Shown here one piece after another: positions 57,201 through 64,000 of a stretch of 64,000 nucleotides of DNA. Both the position numbers and the translations under genes were made by a program. Location: NCBI RefSeq assembly GCF_028858725.1, contig NC_084790.1:5586001-5650000 (forward strand), in the 5' to 3' direction. The notes under the pieces are model-generated. The model was given only the letters and a program-made list of their open reading frames with translations. It searched no databases and was not told the DNA's origin. This stretch comes from Colius striatus. Its lineage: Eukaryota > Chordata > Aves > Coliiformes > Coliidae. Position 1 is the stretch's first letter. The number at the start of each line of letters is the position of its first letter.

Positions 57201-60200
57201 CAAAGAGGTTTTTTTTCCCCCTCTCCTTGCAGCTTGAGCAGCAAACCATAAAGATTTAGGCTTCTCTGTCCAGACTAAAATAGCACGGGGAGATTTCCAC
57301 CCCTCTACCAAAGCAAAGGCATGCAAATGGCTCAGTCCCAGACAGAGGCATGGTAGCATTTTTATGGCTTATTTTAATGCCATTCAGTGCTGCTCTGCTC
57401 TGAGGGCTGGGCGAGAAGCCTCGATGGCCCCAAGCTGTGCAGGTTTTGTGCCAATAGACCATACCAGGCTCTGATGGCCTTTCCACAATGAGAAGACCGC
57501 GATGTAAATACGGGACACGACCTAGGGAAATGTTACTGGGCCATGAACCCTTTTCATCTCCAATTTATCATTGCACATCTGCCCTGGAAGGCTGGTGGCA
57601 TTGCTGTTTGCTGAGCTCAGCAGAAAGGAACTGCTCGTCTCTGGCAGAAGGACGGGGATGCAGCGTGAGATGTGAACCACCTCCTCCTCCCCCCACGACT
57701 CACCCAGCAGAGCCCTGCAGAGATGGGCAGGATAAAGGACTTTTTTTTCCCCCCTGAGGTTTGTGATTTCAAGGCAGTGGGGTTGCATCAGCTGCCTGCA
57801 CACGCTCCGCTGCCTTTGCAGGTAAAATTAAAGCCTTGTTTTGAGAAAGATCCTGTGCTCTACACTCAAAAACCCAGGGAAGAGCTGCTTGTGGCTCCAA
57901 ACCTCATCTCAGGATAAATCCTCTTTTGGCACAGCTTTGTTTGCCCTGGGATTATTTCTTTTCCCAGAGAGACTCCAGTTGCCTCTTTGGTTATTTTTAT
58001 GAAATGATATTCAGCCTCAGAGGGTGGGAAGGGAAATCAGAGCTGCCCATCCCTGTCCTAGGGGGACCCACTGGGCCTCACAGGCTTGAGCTGAGCCCAC
58101 CCACCCGGGGGTAGCCAGCCCCTCTCCCTGCACCCCAGGCCAACGGGAATCCTCACTGGAGCAGAGGCAAGAAATGCTTTTTTCTCTCCCATTTGGCTGG
58201 AGAAAACCAAACGAGTCAACATAGAGAAACCCAAAGGAGATGGGGGTGAGAAATCAACAAACCCCTCCATAGCGTAGCAAAGCAGGACACGCTCATCCTT
58301 GCCAGGTCCCCAACTTTCCCAGGGTACACATGCAGAAGGTGGCTTTGCTCAGCATCTCCCTGTCCTCCAACAGCAGGTTTTGCGGTTTGCTGCCCCTGCA
58401 ACCCCGACGGCTGAGGCTGCACCCAGAAACCAGGCGATGCCCACAGCAGCTCCCTGCTACCCTCTGCAGTCCCTCAGCAGAAGGGCTTTCCCTTTGCGCA
58501 GCCTCCTCTGCCTCCCGTGAAGGCGGGATTGACCCCAGTGCCCCCCTAGCCCACCCTCCTGCTCCCCACGGGACGCACCCCATCACCCCCAGAAGCAGCG
58601 GTGCGACCCCCATTGCACCCACATCGCGAGATATCGGGTTCCTGCTTCACCCAGACCCCTGAGTTTGTTTTCAGGCAGCGCTTTGCCAAACCGTCTCCCC
58701 CAGCTCTTTAGGAAAACATCATTGTCTGCAGGTGTCTGTGAGAGAAAAAGGAAATGAGGAGGAATCTTTTAATTTGTTTTCCCACTTAAAAACCCAAACA
58801 GGCTCCAGCAGCCTCAGCCCAGAGGTCACTGTACTCGGTGAATGCGCTGAGATGAAGTGTCACCTTTTGGAAATGATTACTCTTCATTACAGGAGAAGGG
58901 AAGGGAGAGACTCGTGTGTGGGGCTGAGAACAGGGTGGAGAGCAGCAGCTCAAGAAGCAGAATTTAGAGATAATTTTCCCAGGAGTGACATTGTTCTCTG
59001 TTTTAGTATCCAACAAGGCAGCTTAATGCATTCCAAAGGCAAACCCAAACCGCTCTTTGGAGGTACCCAGCTCATGAGCCCCAGAAAGACAGATGCTACC
59101 TGGCTGTGAGGGTTCAGCTGGATCCAGAGAAGCGCTGAGTGCAGAGGGAGATGGGGCCATCAGCTCCAAATCCAGCAGTTGAATTTGGATGAGGGTTTTA
59201 GGAGGTGCATGCACACATACAGCAATACATGGTGGGGAATCTGCTTGTCTGACACATGCAGCGGAGGATGCAGTAAGATGCAGCTGATTGGCACCCAGGA
59301 ACCTGCCTTTCCTCACCCTGACTTTGCTCCTGGGCCCCTCAACTCAAATCAATCTGGAATAACTATATTTACCAGCCTGGATAAATCTATTGACACCTGC
59401 TAATGAAAGGCTCTGGGAGAGCGAAGTAGGAACAAACTGCATTTCATCTAGTTCTCGGTGCCAACAGCATCCACCTGCTCACTGTGTTTCAGGAGCACAT
59501 CCCTCCACACCAGCCAAGCTGAGGAAGGCAGAGCACATCTAGCAGTGCCTGGAGAGGAGGCAGGAGACAGAGCACTGAACCGTGGCTCAACAGAGCTGAG
59601 CTGAGCTGAGATCTCACCGCTGTGGCCAGATAACCTTGGGGTGATGGGCTGCAAAATAAAAATAAGGCAGGCAGCCTCTTTCCCAGAGTAAGTGGGAGGG
59701 GAAAGGGCTGCAGCATGGGACACACAGCAGCTCAGGCTGTATATCCCTCTTAATCAACACCTGAATTAATGATATTCCTCCCCTCACAGCTGTCAGGCGT
59801 TGAAGCCTTGGGTTCCCACTCTCGCTATGCTCCCTTGCTTCTTTTAAGCCTCCGCATAAGCCCATCTCCCTGACCTCCTGATCTCTGCTGTCTCTCCCAG
59901 AGCATCTTCACTCTCAGGGCTGAAGGGGTTTTTTTATTTTTTTGGTCTTTGGCACTCTGAGTCTTGACAGTGCTGCTTTGCATGCAGCTGCTTCTGCTTG
60001 GCATGAGCAGCACTGGGAGGTTCTGGGGCAGGGGACCCACAGGGAAGATCATCGTTCTGCAGCTCTCCTCCATGGCACAAGATAATTGAGCTCTTTCCTT
60101 TTGGTGATGAACCTTTGAGACACCTCCCTAGCACCCTGCAAAAGCCACTACCAGGACCCTGACAGAGAGATCTGCAAACCCCTTGTCCTTGCTGGTGCTG

Positions 60201-62827
60201 CTGCCAGCCAGCCTCTCCTCCACCATCACACACCTGCACCTCGGGTCACTCCGACCTTTCTGCTTAGAAATATATTCCCCACTTCTAGAGGTCTGTCTTT
60301 TTGCCTTTTGAATCTCTTTCTTGCCTTAATTCTGCTGAGGTTGGTAGCGTTTGGTGAAAAAAAATGCTTCAGAAAGGAAGGTCCGTTAATACCAAGCTGC
60401 TTTGTTAAGCAAGAGGTGTTCCCCAGAGCCTCTCCCCTCTCCTTTTCTTTCCTTCGGAGTGCTCAGCACCCCCCGATTCCTAGGCAGAGCTGAGCTCCCC
60501 GGCACCCGCCGCCCGAGCCCACCTTCCCAGCACAGATCCCACTAGAGGGCAACAGAAACCCAAGAAAAGGAAACGCGGAGCTGGACCGAGCAGCACAGAG
60601 CAGAAAGGGCCTGGCAGCACTACCGAGGCTTCTCGCAGTTCGGCTTTCAGGTAAATGACACCTCAAAAACTCGCAGCTGCTCCCCTGTAGACTAAGTTCA
60701 GGTGGGATATGCATCGGGCTGCATCCTCCTGCCCCAAACCAGCCCCTGCTCACTGGGACGGTAGGAACATCCCTCCCAGAGACACAGATCACCTGGACCA
60801 GGGGGGAGAAAAACAAAGGTTCCCCAGAGCACTAGGAGTATATGGGTGACTTTTGATTCTGGAAGTTGCACAGTCCGAGTGTGTTTTTGCAGCAGCCCCT
60901 GGAGCCCCAGTGAGGGTGGCTGGGCCTTTTGTGTCAGGTTCTGCAGCTGCAAGAGCCTCATCCTTTAACATAATCGCAGCCCAGGAGCGTGTCTCACCCC
61001 CAGGAGAAGCCCAGACAACACGCAATGTTGGTCACCACACTTCCTTGTATTGACAAAATCCAGCAGAATAAGTTTGCAAAACCCACTTTGGTACACATCA
61101 GCTGGAGCTGCATCTTCAGAGCAGCTGAGTCAAGCAAAGCTGGAGCCAAAACCTCAGCACCAAGCCACCCCATCCTCAGCAGCTGCATGGCAAGGGGCTG
61201 TGACACCTCTTCCACCCCTGACACCCCCCCCAGCCTGGGACCCTCCTGGGGAAAAAGCGGCAGACACAAGAGTTTTCTTTGGAAGTGCGGAAAGCAGCAT
61301 CCAACCTTCCCATTTTCTCCTCCCATCCCAATCCCATCTGATTTTACAGCACCAGGGTTGTATTCACCAGTGTTTCAAAGGAAACCTGTCCTTAAAAGCT
61401 GTCCCAGGACTTGTCTGAACGGTTCAATTTCCACATCCAAGGTCCTGTTGCTGCATGGGAAGAGCAGGAACCCACTTTTACCAAACAGATCCCTCAGGTA
61501 AGCCACATGGGCTGGGACACATCCCTGGGCTGGATGGGAGGAGACATCCCCACCACTGTCCCAGGAAGATGGAAGCACCAGCTCTATGCTCACCACGCAT
61601 GGGCTATTTAAGTAGCTCCTGAGGGAGCCATCACAGCACAAGACGAGCTAGAGCAGCTCCTAAATCAATCCTTCTTTATGTCACTCTAGTCCCCAGCTCC
61701 CTTCAAACACCAGGAAACCCAGAAAGTCACATTAAATCATTTTTATCTCTTGTTCTTCCTTCTCATCTTGAGCCGCTCTGACCTCAGCTCGGCCTCGCTG
61801 AGTCGTGAGGAGCCAATTTGAAGCCACAGAGCTGCTCCCCAAAAGTATTTTGCCACTCAGGACTGGTATGGGAATAGGTGGGATGCATCCAGCACAGTGT
61901 GTGGGGTGATATGGAACTGAGCCCATGCAGCACAGACGGCCCCAGCAAGGCTGTGCAGGAGCTGCAGCACTTGGAGTGATTGAAAAGCAGGAGATGGCAC
62001 AGGCATTTGGAAGTTTTATGAAGATCTTTTATCGAAATCACAGTAGTTAGAGACGTGCAGCCTATTAAAGGTACCCAGCACACCGCTGGGGCCAGGACAG
62101 CATTAGTGCTACCATATATCCTCCAACGCTGTGTTCCTGCTGGGTTTAGGAGGCCCCAGGGTCCTTCCAGAACAACTCTTGGATGAATATTCTGGAATTT
62201 AATAGCCCTGGCTACCAGGAAGCTTTTTGTGAAGGATTTGTCACTCCTTTGCTCCCTTTGGCACAGGTTGGCCAGAGAATTAGGCCTCGTCTCACCCTCT
62301 GTTGGCATTAAGGAGGTGCTTGTCTTCCCGTGCCCCAGGATGACCCCACTCGGGGGAAGCAAGTGCCATCAACACCAAACAAGTTGCTCAATAGTGAGCA
62401 GAAAGTGATTCAGTCCCCAGGTAACTCCTGTGGCCTCTGCCCATGCCGAGGTGGCATTTCTAACCTGATCCAGATTTCCAACAAACCCAGCAGGGTGATG
62501 TGGCAGGCAGCAGCCACCACCCAGATTTGTCCCTCCTCTCCCCAAATCTACAGGAGAATCCTCCCTGTCCAGACCCCAGCATGGCAACCACAGTCACGAG
62601 CTGGACTGGTTTGCTGTGTAGATGGGAGTGCTGGTGGGCATTTGGTGAGAGCATCCTGCATCTCACAACCTGCTCTTGCCCTCACAATTTGTTCCATCTT
62701 TAGTGTCACTGCAAGACCTGGCTTTCCAAAGCAGCTCGGGAAAAGAGGGGATATGAAAAACACACAGAGAGGAGGATAAAGTGATGAAAAGAAAGGAGAT
62801 TGTCTCCTAGGGAGTGAGAAAACGCCA
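57201..62827. other. Downstream intergenic DNA, no gene seen
   Basis: No coding exon or repeat family is recognised. A short GCTGA run occurs near 59590-59610. Confidence 0.45.
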
Positions 62828-62890
62828 GGTTTAGTTCTAGTCCTGTCCCTGGCAAGTTACTTCTGGTTTAATTCTAGTCCTGTTACTTCT
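62828..62890 (+). repeat. Imperfect tandem duplication, one copy deleted by 11 bp
   Basis: GGTTTAGTTCTAGTCCTG...TTACTTCT (62828-62864) is followed at once by GGTTTAATTCTAGTCCTG...TTACTTCT (62865-62890). The second copy lacks the internal TCCCTGGCAAG. Confidence 0.85.
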
Positions 62891-63770
62891 CAGTACTGCA
62901 ACTTCTCCTGCTCAAAGAAGGGAAAAGGACGACTGCTGCCTTCACTGGGACAAGCCCTGCCACGAGCAGATCTGTCTGTCGCAGCAAACCAGCCTGCAAT
63001 ACAGCCTGCCAGCCCTTTCCTTCTGGAATAGCACAGAGATCAAACTGCCTGGCTTGGAGAAACAGGATCCACATTTCTCTGATCCTTTTAGAGTGGCCCA
63101 AGTTGAAGGGCAGCAGTGCCCCGGCATAGGTGCAGTTTGCCACCTCCCACCCTTGCCATGCAGAGGGAAAAGGAGAATGCTATTGCCCAGGCTTATGAAT
63201 GTGCATAAAGACAAAATCACAAATAAATCCAAAATAAACTTCCTACCCAGCCTGTGCCTCTTGCAAAGGAGAAGCTGGATGCTCCAGGGAGGAGGGAAAT
63301 GCTCCACATCCATTTTGAGCAGGTAGAGGGGTCACATACAGACCTCAAAATCAAAAGGCCCTGGAAATGTTACAATTCTCTCTGATTTCAGTGATTTTAA
63401 AGGTGGTGAGGGAGAGAAGACTGCTCAGCCATGCAGCCAGGCAATGGGGAGAGGAAGCATCACTGCAGCAGCCAGTATTAGAGGAACAAAAATTAACTCC
63501 CCAATAAATCCAGCGCCAAGGAGTCTCCCCTCATCTCATCCATCACCTTCTAAAGGGCACAGCTGCCCTGCCCCATGCTGAGCCTTCCTTTGTCATCCTC
63601 CAGCCAAGTCCTGCAGCCCCAGGGAAGGGGCTGAAGGGAACAGGATGGTAAGAGCTGAGCCCCAGGGCAGAAGGTACTGCCACAGTCCTGCGTGTTACCC
63701 TGCTGCGACATAAAGCAGATTCTCAGGGCAGAAACAGTGACCTTGGGGGTCCCCCCAGTTGTCCTCCCCA
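62891..63770. other. Downstream intergenic DNA, no gene seen
   Basis: No gene is seen. AATAAA-like words near 63220-63237 have no associated gene. Confidence 0.45.
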
Positions 63771-64000
63771 CCGCAGTTTGCTCCCTTCCTGCCAGTTCTC
63801 CACTATTAGCCCGGGATGCTCCTCTCCGGGGAGCGATGTGGATTTGCACGATGGCTCCCCAGCTGTCTTCTTCGGCGCACCCACGCACTCTGCCAGAGCT
63901 CGCCGAGCCCCTCGGGTCCCCCACATCAGCCCCTGGGAACCCTCCCGGGGTCGGTTTGCTGGTTATGGACAGCAAAGGGTTACGCTTGGAGGTGCCGCTC
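63771..64000. other. CpG-enriched right edge, possible start of another CpG island
   Basis: CpG frequency rises compared with the preceding 20 kb (TCCGGGGAGCGATG, TTCGGCGCACCCACGCAC, CTCGCCGAGCCCCTCGG, CCCGGGGTCGG, TTACGC). A neighbouring gene promoter may lie just beyond the window. No recognisable coding exon is included. Confidence 0.35.

Noticed and set aside
28436..64000. Search for NXPH3 or another neighbouring gene on either strand
   Set aside because: No neurexophilin motif, no prohibitin-like sequence and no set of phase-compatible conserved exons was found.
1..64000. CRISPR arrays, bacterial operons, insertion sequences, tRNA or rRNA genes
   Set aside because: The sequence is vertebrate. 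The repeats seen are microsatellites, minisatellites, one inverted repeat and CR1 fragments; no cloverleaf or rRNA sequence was recognised.

Overview
The window is non-viral vertebrate nuclear DNA, most likely from a bird. It carries one complete protein-coding gene, NGFR, for the low-affinity neurotrophin receptor p75NTR (TNFRSF16), in six coding exons on the + strand (13810-25644). Three things suggest a bird: CR1-family LINE fragments are the only recognisable transposons, the DNA is compact and fairly GC-rich with short introns, and the predicted protein (415 aa) has the short signal peptide I recall for avian p75NTR. A crocodilian or turtle is not excluded. The species cannot be named from sequence alone.

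Layout. 1-13.5 kb is upstream non-coding DNA. It holds a CR1 tail (2.2 kb), a CpG-rich block (3.4-3.66 kb), an exact 146-bp inverted repeat with a 315-bp spacer (4460-5066), a CR1 3' end running into a long (CTCTT)n microsatellite (8.35-8.52 kb), and small tandem duplications. A TATA-less, GC-rich promoter and CpG island lie at about 13.56-14.26 kb. NGFR follows: exon 1 (signal peptide), exon 2 (CRD1), exon 3 (CRD2-4), exon 4 (stalk and transmembrane segment), exon 5 (juxtamembrane), exon 6 (death domain and C-terminal PDZ-type tail). A 3' UTR of about 2.8 kb ends near an AATAAA at 28413. The remaining 35 kb has no recognisable exon. It carries two CR1 fragments in the opposite orientation (40.0-40.85 and 42.0-42.3 kb), a 55-bp dispersed duplication with a 22-bp minisatellite, simple repeats, and AT-rich, TAAT-rich islands that could be conserved regulatory elements.

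Reading NGFR as a unit: all intron boundaries are GT..AG and the phases agree throughout (0, 1, 1, 2, 1), giving an uninterrupted protein with every expected cysteine. The most interesting details concern splicing. Exon 3 is 360 nt and could be skipped in frame. Intron 5 is 75 nt, a multiple of three and stop-free, so retention would insert 25 residues. The intron 4 donor is weak, and retention would give a membrane-anchored receptor without its death domain. I saw no evidence for an entirely new biological system. The inverted repeat at 4.46-5.07 kb is the most striking unexplained structure.
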